Positions 8,074 through 16,918 of a stretch of DNA of 50,222 bases are shown here, in pieces. The stretch's first letter is position 1. Each line of letters starts with the position of its first letter. The DNA is from Burkholderiaceae bacterium. GTDB taxonomy: Bacteria; Pseudomonadota; Gammaproteobacteria; Burkholderiales; Burkholderiaceae_C. The DNA is taken from NCBI GenBank assembly GCA_019751915.1, contig JAIEMS010000005.1, positions 1-50,222 on the forward strand, written 5' to 3'. Under the pieces are notes generated by a model that saw only the letters and a program-made list of their open reading frames with translations, made no database searches and was not told the origin of the DNA. Made by a program: the position numbers and the translations under genes.

Positions 8074-9038
8074 GCAAAACCTTCGTTTTCAGTGCCCAGT
8101 AAAAAGTCGGTGACAACGGCAATTTGGTCTGGGGCTACGAATGTCGGGGCATGGCCGACACCGGCAAATTCGACCAATCGTGCGCGTGGGCCGCGTTGGC
8201 CCATGGCATGCGCTGTGCTGGGGGAGAGCAAATCCGATTCTCCGCCGCGTACCAGAAGCGTCTGCGCCGAAATATGGTCGTAGAGTTGCCACAAGGCCGC
8301 TTCTCCCGCTTGGGCCGCCTCTGGAGGCAGGGTTGCCAGTGCCCGAAAGGGTTCTGCAATGGCCGGGTCGTAGTGCAGCGTCACGCCGCCGTCGGGCAGG
8401 GGGCGCACCATGTGTTCGCACAGTGCCAGCCACTGTGCGGGTGTGTGGGGGCCAAAGTGACTTGACACAGCCCACATGGCATCGGCAGCGTGCTGCAAGG
8501 ACTCAAAATGCCCGGTTTGCCCGACATATTCTCCAATGCGGGCCAGTGCCGACCATTCGATGACGGGGCCCACGTCGTTCAGTACGAAGCGCCGTACAGG
8601 TACCGGCAATGGCAGGCCCGGTTGACCACACACCGCCATACCAATCAGCCCCCCCATGCTCGTGCCAACCCAGTCAATGGTTTGCAGCGGCGTAGCTTGG
8701 TGCAGATGGGCCAGTAGCACCAGCATGTCGGCGGCATATTGCGGCACTTGGTAGCGCGAAGGGTCGGTTAGCCAGTCGCTGCGGCCTCGTCCGGCCACGT
8801 CAGGGCAGATAACGCGCACGTGGGGTGCCAGAGCGCGGGCCAAGGCATCAAAGTCGCGCCCTTGGCGTGATAAGCCATGTACGCACACCACCACATGGGG
8901 GTGTGCCGGGTTGCCGGTGGCGTTCCATTCCCAGTAAGCCATGCGGCGCACCCCCGCAGCACTGTGAGAGCCGGGTTGCCCGTCACCAGCGGCAGTGATG
9001 TCGGGGCAGGGTACGTAATTCAGCTTGGGTTCAATCAT
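8070..9038 (-). CDS. alpha/beta hydrolase
   Basis: 322 aa from the ATG at 9038, which has GGAG nine bases upstream. A longer frame to 9083 lacks such a signal. Alpha/beta-hydrolase features are the oxyanion-region HG (VCVHGLS, about 51-57), the nucleophile elbow GTSMGG (Ser127) and a late catalytic His in GVGHAPTF. The substrate is unknown; esterases, lactonases and C-C hydrolases share this fold. It overlaps relA by ATGA. The gene diverges from 3-hydroxybutyrate dehydrogenase, and the space between them is nearly filled by a dispersed repeat. Confidence 0.85.
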   Translation of the reverse strand: MIEPKLNYVPCPDITAAGDGQPGSHSAAGVRRMAYWEWNATGNPAHPHVVVCVHGLSRQGRDFDALARALAPHVRVICPDVAGRGRSDWLTDPSRYQVPQYAADMLVLLAHLHQATPLQTIDWVGTSMGGLIGMAVCGQPGLPLPVPVRRFVLNDVGPVIEWSALARIGEYVGQTGHFESLQHAADAMWAVSSHFGPHTPAQWLALCEHMVRPLPDGGVTLHYDPAIAEPFRALATLPPEAAQAGEAALWQLYDHISAQTLLVRGGESDLLSPSTAHAMGQRGPRARLVEFAGVGHAPTFVAPDQIAVVTDFLLGTENEGFA

Positions 9039-9087
9039 GGGGGGAAACTCCGAAAATATCGCTCGATAATGGCCGAGTCCCATCGTA

Positions 9088-9194
9088 ATTCATCTAAAAC
9101 CAACTTGGATTTGAAGCCCTTCAGGGCGATAAAATCATTTTGGGAGAGGCGCAACCTCTTCCGAAGTCGCCTCTTGAGGGGCGTGGGTTGAAAC
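9088..9194 (+). repeat. dispersed repeat family C, copy 2, with type I-C CRISPR-like 3' end
   Basis: Begins ATTCATCTAAAAC (9088-9100) exactly as copy 1, followed by a related CTTGGATTTGAAGCCCTT stretch. About 30 extra bases precede a 29-base end (9166-9194) reading GTCGCCTCTTGA then GGGGCGTGGGTTGAAAC. That end has the 5' GTCGC, internal stem and 3' GTTGAAAC tail typical of type I-C CRISPR repeats. It fills the gap between two divergent genes and stops 16 bases before the bdhA start. Confidence 0.6.
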
Positions 9195-9210
9195 ATTCGG
9201 AGAAAATCCT

Positions 9211-9993
9211 ATGCTCAAAGGCAAGACGGCGCTTGTTACAGGTTCTACCAGTGGTATCGGTCTGGGCATCGCCAAGGCTCTGGCGCGCCAAGGCGCTAAC
9301 ATCATCTTGAACGGTTTTGGCGATGTCGATGCACCGCGTGCTGAGGTGCTGGCTGCCGGTCAAGCTGCGGGGGGCCAAGTGGCCTACCACGGTGCCGATA
9401 TGTCGCGTGCCTCGGACATTGAAGATATGTTCCAGTGTGCTGCAACGCAGTTTGGCGGCGTGGATATTTTGGTCAATAACGCAGGTATTCAGTACGTTTC
9501 CAACATCGAGGATTTCCCGGTCGAGCGCTGGGATGCCATCATCGCCATCAATTTGACCAGCGCCTTTCACACCACCCGCTTGGCGCTGCCGCGCATGAAG
9601 TCGGCCCAATGGGGGCGCATTATCAATGTGGCTTCGGTGCATGGTTTGGTCGGTTCGGCACAAAAATCGGCCTATGTGGCTGCCAAGCACGGCATCGTGG
9701 GTTTAACCAAGGTGACTGCACTCGAAACCGCCACCAGTGGCATCACTTGCAATGCCATTTGCCCCGGCTGGGTGCTGACCCCCTTGGTGCAAAAACAGGT
9801 CGATGCCAAGGCCCAAGCACTGGGCATCTCCAACGCTGAAGCGCAAAAACTGCTGCTGGGCGAAAAGGAGCCTTCCATGCAGTTCACCACCCCCGAGGAG
9901 TTGGGTGAGTTGGCGGTGTTCTTTTGTTCGCCGGCTGCCAACAATGTGCGTGGCGTGGCTTGGAACATGGATGGGGGCTGGGCAGCACAGTAA
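9211..9993 (+). CDS. bdhA: 3-hydroxybutyrate dehydrogenase
   Basis: 260 aa short-chain dehydrogenase with NAD-binding TGSTSGIG (10-17), NNAG (89-92) and the catalytic set Ser142, Tyr155 and Lys159. The overall sequence, including GVAWNMDGGWAAQ at the end, matches bacterial D-3-hydroxybutyrate dehydrogenases. These interconvert 3-hydroxybutyrate and acetoacetate with NAD and feed off polyhydroxybutyrate breakdown. A GGAG lies upstream of the ATG. The gene is transcribed alone, divergent from the hydrolase-relA pair. Confidence 0.92.
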   Translation: MLKGKTALVTGSTSGIGLGIAKALARQGANIILNGFGDVDAPRAEVLAAGQAAGGQVAYHGADMSRASDIEDMFQCAATQFGGVDILVNNAGIQYVSNIEDFPVERWDAIIAINLTSAFHTTRLALPRMKSAQWGRIINVASVHGLVGSAQKSAYVAAKHGIVGLTKVTALETATSGITCNAICPGWVLTPLVQKQVDAKAQALGISNAEAQKLLLGEKEPSMQFTTPEELGELAVFFCSPAANNVRGVAWNMDGGWAAQ

Positions 9994-10004
9994 TTAATCA
10001 CTCA

Positions 10005-10063
10005 TTTTTTAATAGCGCCTAATGCTTGTTGAGCAAGGGCCAGGTGCTAATTTGATTTAAAAA
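10005..10063 (+). repeat. dispersed repeat family R, copy 1
   Basis: TTTTTTAATAGCGCCTAATG, CTTGTTGAGCAAG, then GGCCAGGTGCTAATTTGATTTAAAAA. The CTTG...CAAG core can pair. It lies between the convergent ends of bdhA and the HD-GYP gene. The family reads roughly TTGATAGCT-N-CTA-N-CGCTTG...CAAGCGCTAGAGGC...TTTTGATTTAAAA. Confidence 0.65.
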
Positions 10064-10077
10064 CTGAGTGCGTTCGG

Positions 10078-11394
10078 CTATTTTTGGGCTTGTACCCATT
10101 CGCACCATTGGGCCACTGCTGCATCGGCGTTCTCGGATGGCTTGGGCCAGCGCTGGTGCTGGTAGTCGTGCACGATGGATTGCAGTTGCCACAGGGCTTC
10201 TCGGCCTACCAGTGCGATTTCGGTCATGCCTTGGGCATCGCCCTGAAGTAGCTCTAGCATCTGTGCTTGTTGGCGTGGATGGGCACCGGCCTCTAGCAGC
10301 GCTTTTTCCAGCGCAGAAAGGCGTGCATCCAAAAACTCGCTGGCACAGGTGATGGTGTCAGAGGGCGGTAACTCAGGCAAATCGGCGCGTAAACGTGCCC
10401 ATTGGTCAAAGGCTTGGGCCAGTGTGTCGATAGAGGCCAGCGCGTTTTCCGCCAACGGCAGCGAGGCAGAGCCTTGCGGGTCTTCAATGGGCAGCAGGTG
10501 CAGCACATGTGCCACCAAGTCGGAAGGGAATCTGCGATGGTTCAGCCGCAGCACTAGCGACAAGCGCTGTGCTGGGATGTCGGTGTATTTTTCGTAAAAC
10601 GCCGTGACCACTTCTGACAACAACAAAATACGACCCATCGGCGAGATTTTGTCGCCGACTAAACCACGCGGGTAGCCACTGCCATCCATGCGCTCGTGGT
10701 GTTCCAGCACAGCATCTTCAACGGTAGATGGAAATGTCCTTTGGGAGCGAATGAGCAGCATGGCCGTGACCGGGTGGGCTACCAAGTGCTTGCGCTCAAT
10801 GCCCTCGGCTTTGTAGTTCGGGTCGCGCCAAGATGGACTCATATAAAGCGAGCCCAAATCATGCAACAACGCAGCGGTTGCCAGCGCGGTGCAGTCGTGC
10901 TGATGGATGTGGCTGCGCAGACCCAAAAATACCGCTAGCAGCGCCATTTGCAAGCTGTGTACGTACAGGACGGGATGTTGTTCACGCACCACAGTCAGCT
11001 TGAAAGCGATCGGCTTGGGCAGCACCAGTGCCCGCAAGGGTGTCAGCAAATCATTGGCATTACCGATGGCTTGCACTAGCAAGCGGGGCAGGGTTTGGGT
11101 TTCGCATTGGGTTTGCGCTGCGACCAACAACGAAGCCACATCGACCATGTTTTCGACGCTCAGATGGCTATCGATCGTGGCGCTGAGCTTGTGTTGCACC
11201 AGGCGGTCATAAAGGCGACTGTCGATGCGTGTGCCTTTTTCTACCAATTTAATTTTGTTTTGGGTGTAGATGGCAGTTTGTGCCACTACCGCACATTTAT
11301 CTGCCATGTCGGTGATGGCGCGCAGGTAATGCGCGTTGTCCGAGGAGATATCGGGTACCTCCGGCAAAGTCTTTGACAAAAGTGCGTTGGTCAT
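10078..11394 (-). CDS. HD-GYP domain protein, probable c-di-GMP phosphodiesterase
   Basis: 438 aa. The start is the ATG at 11394 (MTNALLSK), which overlaps the stop of tcdA by ATGA. The catalytic HD-GYP core lies in the middle: ALLHDLGS carries the HD pair, and HHERMDGSGYP is the diagnostic GYP segment. HD-GYP enzymes hydrolyse cyclic di-GMP. No receiver, PAS or membrane segment is seen, so the N-terminal about 140 residues are an unassigned helical region. It is the last gene of a leftward run that begins at tolB. The link to the Tol-Pal genes may be positional only. Confidence 0.85.
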   Translation of the reverse strand: MTNALLSKTLPEVPDISSDNAHYLRAITDMADKCAVVAQTAIYTQNKIKLVEKGTRIDSRLYDRLVQHKLSATIDSHLSVENMVDVASLLVAAQTQCETQTLPRLLVQAIGNANDLLTPLRALVLPKPIAFKLTVVREQHPVLYVHSLQMALLAVFLGLRSHIHQHDCTALATAALLHDLGSLYMSPSWRDPNYKAEGIERKHLVAHPVTAMLLIRSQRTFPSTVEDAVLEHHERMDGSGYPRGLVGDKISPMGRILLLSEVVTAFYEKYTDIPAQRLSLVLRLNHRRFPSDLVAHVLHLLPIEDPQGSASLPLAENALASIDTLAQAFDQWARLRADLPELPPSDTITCASEFLDARLSALEKALLEAGAHPRQQAQMLELLQGDAQGMTEIALVGREALWQLQSIVHDYQHQRWPKPSENADAAVAQWCEWVQAQK

Positions 11395-12191
11395 GGTTTG
11401 GCTAAAGCATCCAAAATCCAGCCCGCCGCGCACTGGCCGAAAGTCGCAGTGACAGCGACTACCGAGCCATAGCCGTGGCAATTGAGGGTTCCATCGCCTT
11501 CAATGGCGCACGATGCGTCAGGGGGAGCCACGGCTTCGCGGCTAAAAACGCAGCAGACCCCCATTTTTTTACCTTCTCGGGGTGCTCCGTGGTGCTTGCG
11601 TAGCCGGTAGCGCAACTGTGCCAATAAGGGGTCGTGGGTAGTGTGGGCTAAGTCGTCTATATCGACCTTGTGCGCATGGCGCTTGCCACCGGCCGCCCCG
11701 ACGCTGATGAACAGGTGCTTGCCTTGGCGTGCCCATGCGGCCATCGCAGTTTTGGCTTGGACTTGATCGCAGGCATCCATCACCGCGTCGACCGGCTGGG
11801 GCAACAGTGCAGGCCAGTTGCTGGGTTCGACAAAATCTTCAACGCACAGCACCCGGCACTGGGGGTTAATTTGCGCGATGCGTTCGCGCATTGCCTGCAC
11901 TTTAGCCTGACCGATGGTAGGCTCGATGGCGTGAATTTGGCGATTGATGTTGGATTCGGCCACATGGTCAAGATCAATCAGCGTGAGCTGACCGATGCCG
12001 CTGCGCGCCAGCGCCTCTGCAGCCCACGAACCAACGCCGCCGATGCCCACGACGGCGACGTGTGCGGCCCGGATGCGGGCCGCGCCGTCTTTGCCATAGA
12101 GCCGCTCCAGCCCACCAAAGCGGCGTTCTAAGAGTGCAGCTTGCTCGGTTGGGACTGCTGCGTTGATGTCTTCAGTAGTTACCGACGGCAT
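11391..12191 (-). CDS. tcdA: tRNA threonylcarbamoyladenosine dehydratase (TcdA/CsdL)
   Basis: 266 aa ThiF/E1-like enzyme with the Rossmann ATP-binding motif VVGIGGVGSWAAEAL (about 46-60) and the TcdA-typical N-terminus ERRFGGLERLYG. SNINRQIHA and GKKMGVCCVFS are conserved in this group. TcdA uses ATP to cyclise the t6A modification at position 37 of tRNAs reading ANN codons. A GTG just before the ATG at 12191 is in frame, but the ATG overlaps the cpoB stop (TGATG) and is preferred. Confidence 0.92.
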   Translation of the reverse strand: MPSVTTEDINAAVPTEQAALLERRFGGLERLYGKDGAARIRAAHVAVVGIGGVGSWAAEALARSGIGQLTLIDLDHVAESNINRQIHAIEPTIGQAKVQAMRERIAQINPQCRVLCVEDFVEPSNWPALLPQPVDAVMDACDQVQAKTAMAAWARQGKHLFISVGAAGGKRHAHKVDIDDLAHTTHDPLLAQLRYRLRKHHGAPREGKKMGVCCVFSREAVAPPDASCAIEGDGTLNCHGYGSVVAVTATFGQCAAGWILDALAKP

Positions 12192-12985
12192 CACTTGAGC
12201 CGCGCCAGCCGTTCTTTGGCTGCCGATGCTGCTTCAGACTGGGGGAATGCGGCGATCAGGTCTTCGAGCGTCCTGCGTGCTCCCTTGGTTTCTTTCAGTT
12301 CGATTTGGCAGTTGGCCATCGACAAAGCCGCCTCGGGTGCCCGAGCGTGCTTGGGTGCCACCGTCAAAAGTGCCCTGAAATTGCCAATGGCTTCTTTGTA
12401 TTCACGGCCCGCGTACTGGGCGTTGCCCAGCCAAAAACGGGCCGATGGTACGTAGCCGCTGCGCGGGTATTGCCGAACAAAACCAGCAAATGCTGTCTGG
12501 GCTTCGGTAAATTTCCCAGTGCGAAATACCGTCAGCGCTGCTTCAAAGTCGCGCTTCTCAGCGGCATCGGCCTGAAACTCCTGACCATCGACATTGACCT
12601 TGACTGGCTCAAATTGGCGTAGCCGCTCATCAACGCCTTGGGCCATGTCTTTTTGCTGGCGTTGCAATTCGGACACGTCACGCAAGAGTTGCTCGTTTTG
12701 GCCGCGCAGTTTGGCCGCTTCGACGCGCAAGGTTTCAATTTGCGTTTGCAAGTCGAGTAGGCTGCGGCGCACTTGCGAGCCGTCGTCGCCCGCTCGGCGC
12801 AGGTCTTCGCCCGCACGCTGGGTGCCTTGTTGCAACGTATCGACGCGTTGGCGCAGCTCCAAAATGGCGCGGCGGGCCTCTTCGTCTTCAAACAGACCGG
12901 CTTGGGCCAGAGGAACCAAAGCGCACGAAATCGCCAGTGTGCGCAGCACCTTGGCCGACCGATAGATCATGGCGGACGCTTGCAT
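12191..12985 (-). CDS. cpoB: Tol-Pal-associated periplasmic protein CpoB (YbgF)
   Basis: 264 aa. A signal peptide ends near ALVPLAQA (about residue 29). An N-terminal trimerising coiled coil (about 35-120, rich in LRQRVDTLQQ-type heptads) is followed by three TPR-like repeats (about 145-264, e.g. YPRSGYVPSARFWLGNAQY and ALLTVAPKHARAPEAAL). CpoB works with Tol and PBP1B to coordinate outer-membrane constriction with wall synthesis. Its ATG overlaps the pal stop (TAATG), so translation is coupled. Confidence 0.93.
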   Translation of the reverse strand: MQASAMIYRSAKVLRTLAISCALVPLAQAGLFEDEEARRAILELRQRVDTLQQGTQRAGEDLRRAGDDGSQVRRSLLDLQTQIETLRVEAAKLRGQNEQLLRDVSELQRQQKDMAQGVDERLRQFEPVKVNVDGQEFQADAAEKRDFEAALTVFRTGKFTEAQTAFAGFVRQYPRSGYVPSARFWLGNAQYAGREYKEAIGNFRALLTVAPKHARAPEAALSMANCQIELKETKGARRTLEDLIAAFPQSEAASAAKERLARLK

Positions 12986-13566
12986 TAGCGGTAGGACAGT
13001 TCAGCGCGGCGGTTTTGTGCGTAGGCATCTTCGTTGTTGCCTTGCGCAGCGGGCTTTTCTTTGCCAAAGCTCACGGCCTCGATTTGCTTGTCGGGCACGC
13101 CCAGCAAGCCCAAAGAGCGGCGCACGGCCTCAGCACGCTTTTGGCCCAATGCTAAGTTGTACTCGCGTCCGCCACGATCATCGGTGTGGCCTTCGATGAC
13201 GACGGTGCGTGTTGGGCCGGCCTTGATGAACTGAGCGTGTGACTCCACCAGCGACTGAAAGTCGGGCTTGAGCACGTAGCTGTCGTAGTCAAAATAGACA
13301 ATCCGGCTCATGCCAGTAGGCCCAGCACCATCGCGCCCAGAGCGCGCCAGATCGACCCCCGTGACACCGCCATTGGCACCATTGAGTCCGCCGTTGGCAC
13401 CGCCGACACCATTGGCACCGTTCATGCCCATGCCGCCATTGACACCAAGGGTGGAGAGCGGCGTGCCCGATTTGTCTTCGACCGGTGCTTTGTCCAAATC
13501 GACACCCGAACTGCAACCGGCAACCAAGGCGGCTGCGGCCAGCGCGAAAGAAATACGTTTCATCAT
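12985..13566 (-). CDS. pal: peptidoglycan-associated lipoprotein Pal
   Basis: 193 aa starting MMKRISF, with AGGAG six bases upstream of the first of two adjacent ATGs. The lipobox LVAGC has the lipidated Cys at about residue 18. A Gly/Asn-rich linker at about 41-70 is built of GANG and NGG units, unusually repetitive for Pal. The C-terminal OmpA-like domain carries VIEGHTDDRGGREYNLALG...RA, which contacts peptidoglycan. Pal anchors the outer membrane to the wall and to TolB. It sits between tolB and cpoB as in the standard operon. Confidence 0.96.
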   Translation of the reverse strand: MMKRISFALAAAALVAGCSSGVDLDKAPVEDKSGTPLSTLGVNGGMGMNGANGVGGANGGLNGANGGVTGVDLARSGRDGAGPTGMSRIVYFDYDSYVLKPDFQSLVESHAQFIKAGPTRTVVIEGHTDDRGGREYNLALGQKRAEAVRRSLGLLGVPDKQIEAVSFGKEKPAAQGNNEDAYAQNRRAELSYR

Positions 13567-13609
13567 CAAAATCTCCTGAAATCCAGCAACGTCCAGTGTG
13601 TGAAAAGGC

Positions 13610-14929
13610 TTAAAGCTTTTGGAAGGGGCCCCAATCGGGCTCACGGATGTCGCCACTTTGACCGGCTAGGCGTGCCTTGATTTTGCCGTCCAGCGTGGTG
13701 GTCATCAGAGCCTCGCGGCCTTGTTGCTGCGTGGCATAGACGATCAGTCGGCTGTTGGGCGCAAAACTGGGGCTTTCGTCGGCGCTGGTATCGGTCAGGG
13801 CGGTGACGTTGCCGCCAGACAATTCCATCACATGCAGTTTGAAGGCGCCGCCGATGCGCGATATGTAGGCCAGCCAGCGGCCATCAGGGCTGATACTGGG
13901 CGAGATGTTGTAGCTGCCCGAGAACGTCACGCGCTCGGCATTGCCGCCAGTGGCGGCTACTTTGTAAATTTGCGGTGGGCCACCCCGGTCGCTGACAAAA
14001 TAAATTTGGCGGCCATCGGGTGAATACACCGGCTCGGTGTCGATTCCGGTGCTTTGCATCAGGCGGCGCGGCTCACCGCCGTTGGCATCAATGGTGTAGA
14101 GCTGCGAATTTCCGTCGCGGCTCAGGGTGATCGCCAGTGTGCGACCATCAGGTGACCAGGCCGGGGCGCTGTTGGAGCCACGGAAATTGGCAATCAAGCG
14201 CCGCCGTCCGGTGGCGATGTCGTGGACATAGACCACGGGCTTGCGCGATTCAAACGACACATAGGCCAATTGCATGCCCGAGGGCGACCATGCTGGCGAG
14301 ATGATCGGCTCGGGGCTGGACAAGGCCGCTTGTGCGTTTTCGCCATCGGAGTCGGCCACCCACAGACTGTAGCGCCCGTTGGCTTTGGTGACGTAGCCAA
14401 TGCGGGTCGAGAAGACACCGCGCTCACCGGTGAGTTTTTCGTAGATGAAGTCGGCAATACGGTGGGCTACCAAGCGCAAATCACCGGGGGCGACCACATA
14501 GCTTTGTCCGCCGAGGTCTTTGTTACGCACCACGTCCCAGAGCCGAAAGCGCACATCAAAACGGCCATCGGCCAAGCGCACTACGCTGCCTGCAGCCAGC
14601 GAATCGGCCGACTTTTGTCGCCATGCGCTCACGTCGGGGCGGGCGTTTTCGTCCAGTGCCACGCCCGAGGCATCAACGGAGCGAAACTGGCCGCTGCGCT
14701 CCAAATCGGCTTGCACAATGGCCGAGAGTTTCTCGGGCGACTGCGCCTCGGCGCGAAAGGGTGCAATGGCAATGGGCAACTGGGTCAGGCCTACGCCAGA
14801 GACTTCGACCCGAAACTGGGCCAACGCTGGCAGTGCCGACGATGCAGCAAAGGCGGCCAGTGCATGGCGCCGTGAAGGAAGCGGCAGCGCCGCAGCAGCA
14901 AGGGGTGTGAAGAGGGGCTTGGTAGTCAT
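13610..14929 (-). CDS. tolB: Tol-Pal system beta-propeller protein TolB
   Basis: 439 aa from the ATG at 14929. The N-terminus carries a signal peptide with a twin-arginine-like SRRHALAAFAASSALPALA, followed by the TolB N-terminal domain. Six WD40-like propeller blades come next, with repeated SPAWSPSG, SAPAWSPDGR, EPVYSPDGRQIYF and SPSISPDGRWLAY motifs. TolB is periplasmic and binds Pal. The usual tolQRA genes are not upstream; msbA is divergent there, so this operon starts at tolB with its own promoter in the 99 bases at 14930-15028. Confidence 0.95.
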   Translation of the reverse strand: MTTKPLFTPLAAAALPLPSRRHALAAFAASSALPALAQFRVEVSGVGLTQLPIAIAPFRAEAQSPEKLSAIVQADLERSGQFRSVDASGVALDENARPDVSAWRQKSADSLAAGSVVRLADGRFDVRFRLWDVVRNKDLGGQSYVVAPGDLRLVAHRIADFIYEKLTGERGVFSTRIGYVTKANGRYSLWVADSDGENAQAALSSPEPIISPAWSPSGMQLAYVSFESRKPVVYVHDIATGRRRLIANFRGSNSAPAWSPDGRTLAITLSRDGNSQLYTIDANGGEPRRLMQSTGIDTEPVYSPDGRQIYFVSDRGGPPQIYKVAATGGNAERVTFSGSYNISPSISPDGRWLAYISRIGGAFKLHVMELSGGNVTALTDTSADESPSFAPNSRLIVYATQQQGREALMTTTLDGKIKARLAGQSGDIREPDWGPFQKL

Positions 14930-15028
14930 TTGCAGGCAGAGGCACCGGTCAAAGGCCGGCAAACAGCGTGTGATGTTACCAAAACTGTGCCAAAAGGCAC
15001 GGTCTGTGCGCCGTAGAATTCGCGCCAC

Positions 15029-16834
15029 ATGCAAGCCTCCGATACCCGCGCGCCCACACCCCCTCCAGCCTCGTCTGCCACTTCTGTGCCTGCCCCTGAG
15101 GGTATGAGGGTGCGACTGGCGCGGTTGTCTGTTTATTTTGGCCAGCACCGCATGGCTTGGGCCATGGCGGTCGTGGCGACCTTGATTGGCGCTGTGACGG
15201 AGCCGCTGATCCCGGCGCTGCTGCAGCCGCTTCTGGACCGAGGCTTTACCCAAGGCACATTGCAGTTGTGGATGGTGCCGGCCGCCATTTTGGGTATTTT
15301 TATGGTGCGCGGCATGGCCCATTTTGTTGCCCAATATGCGCTGGCGCGCATTGCCAACGAGGGTATGTTGGCACTGCGCCAGACTTTGTTTGCCCGGGTA
15401 CTGGCCGCTGACATGGCGCTGTTTGGTCGCCAATCGGCCAGCGCTTTATCGAACACCGTGGTGTATGAGGTGCAAACGGGTGCCACGTTGCTGGTGCAGG
15501 CGCTGCTGGGCTTCTCGCGCGACAGCTTTACGTTGCTGGCGCTGCTGGGCTATTTGATGTATCTGAACTGGCAATTGACGCTGATTGTGGCGGTGATTGT
15601 GCCCGGCGTTGCGGTGATTATGAAAACCCTGTCGCGGCGTTTGTACCGGCTGACCCGCAGCAGCCAGCAAGCCACCGACGAGCTGGCCTACGTGGTCGAA
15701 GAAAATGTGCTGGCCCACCGCATGGTGCGCTTGCACGGGGCGCAGCAAAACCAAGCGGGGCGTTTTGCTGCCTTGAGCCAAGAACTGCGGCGCTTGGCGA
15801 TTAAATCGACCATTGCCTCTTCGTCCATGACACCGCTGACGCAAATGATGGCGGCAGCAGCGCTTTCGACCGTCATTTGCATTGCACTGTGGCAAAGCCA
15901 CCGTGCGGGCGGAGCACACAACGACTTGACGGTAGGCGGCTTTGTGGCCTTTATCACGGCCATGCTGATGTTGATTTCGCCGATTCGCCGCCTTTCAGAT
16001 GTTGCCAGCCCGATCACGCGCGGTCTGGCCGCACTCGAGCGTGGCTTGGCTCTGTTGAGCGAGGCTCCGGCAGAAACCGGCGGCAGCTACGCACCCGCGC
16101 AGGTGCAGGGTGCCATCACGCTGCAAAACGTCAGTGTGCGTTTTGCCGCCGACCAAGCACCAGCCCTTGATGGCCTGAACTTGGCGGTGCAGCCGGGCGA
16201 GATTGTTGCGCTGGTCGGGCCTTCAGGCGCGGGTAAAACCACGCTGGTGAATTTGTTGCCGCGTTTTGTTGCACCCTCGGGCGGGGAAATCTTGCTTGAT
16301 GGCCGTGCGCTGGGCGATTGGCAGCTCGACGCCCTGCGCGCACAGTTTGCGCTGGTCAGTCAGGATGTGGTGATGTTCAACCAGAGTATTGCCGCCAATG
16401 TGGCTTTGGGGGCGGTGCTGGACGAAAAGCGGGTGCAAGAATGTCTGGCTGCTGCCAACTTGGCAGAGCATGTGGCTGCGCTGCCCCAAGGTATGCACAC
16501 CGTGGTGGGGCACAACGCGGCGCAATTGTCGGGCGGTCAGCGCCAGCGTTTGGCGATTGCACGGGCTTTGTATAAAAACGCACCGATTTTGATTTTGGAC
16601 GAGGCGACTTCAGCGCTCGATACGGAATCCGAGCGTTTGGTGCAAGATGCCTTGCAGCGGCTGATGCGCGGGCGCACCACGCTGGTGATTGCCCACCGGC
16701 TCTCCACCATCGAACATGCCGATCGGGTCGTGGTCATGGAGCGTGGGCGTATCGCCGAGCAAGGCACCCACGCCGAATTATTGGCTTTGGGCGGTTTGTA
16801 TGCACGCTTACAAAGCCGTCCTAATCCACCCTGA
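15029..16834 (+). CDS. msbA: lipid A export ABC transporter permease/ATPase MsbA
   Basis: 601 aa half-transporter. Six membrane helices lie in residues about 45-320, then a nucleotide-binding domain with Walker A GPSGAGKTT (about 398-406), signature LSGGQRQRLAIARAL, Walker B ILILDEATSALD and the H-loop IAHRLST. MsbA flips lipid A-core across the inner membrane. The first 25 residues are Pro/Ala-rich with no clear Shine-Dalgarno sequence before the ATG at 15029. An internal ATG at 15104 (MRVRLARL) is an alternative start. Confidence 0.93.
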   Translation: MQASDTRAPTPPPASSATSVPAPEGMRVRLARLSVYFGQHRMAWAMAVVATLIGAVTEPLIPALLQPLLDRGFTQGTLQLWMVPAAILGIFMVRGMAHFVAQYALARIANEGMLALRQTLFARVLAADMALFGRQSASALSNTVVYEVQTGATLLVQALLGFSRDSFTLLALLGYLMYLNWQLTLIVAVIVPGVAVIMKTLSRRLYRLTRSSQQATDELAYVVEENVLAHRMVRLHGAQQNQAGRFAALSQELRRLAIKSTIASSSMTPLTQMMAAAALSTVICIALWQSHRAGGAHNDLTVGGFVAFITAMLMLISPIRRLSDVASPITRGLAALERGLALLSEAPAETGGSYAPAQVQGAITLQNVSVRFAADQAPALDGLNLAVQPGEIVALVGPSGAGKTTLVNLLPRFVAPSGGEILLDGRALGDWQLDALRAQFALVSQDVVMFNQSIAANVALGAVLDEKRVQECLAAANLAEHVAALPQGMHTVVGHNAAQLSGGQRQRLAIARALYKNAPILILDEATSALDTESERLVQDALQRLMRGRTTLVIAHRLSTIEHADRVVVMERGRIAEQGTHAELLALGGLYARLQSRPNPP

Positions 16835-16918
16835 AAACAGGCCAGACTCTGCTGGCCGCGAGAATTTGTCTCTGTTCACGAAATCATCGCCTACGCAATA
16901 GGCTCCAAGAACCCACCA

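Noticed and set aside
6139-8283. Long rightward open frames opposite relA and the hydrolase
   Set aside because: They are antisense shadows of GC-rich coding strands. They lack family motifs, and the leftward products are fully recognisable.
5541-9194. A true CRISPR array
   Set aside because: Only two isolated repeat-like ends 3.6 kb apart, no regular spacers, and no cas genes in the window.
13610-15433. 168-residue N-terminal extension of TolB
   Set aside because: The extension is the antisense of msbA. The ATG at 14929 gives a normal signal peptide and TolB length.
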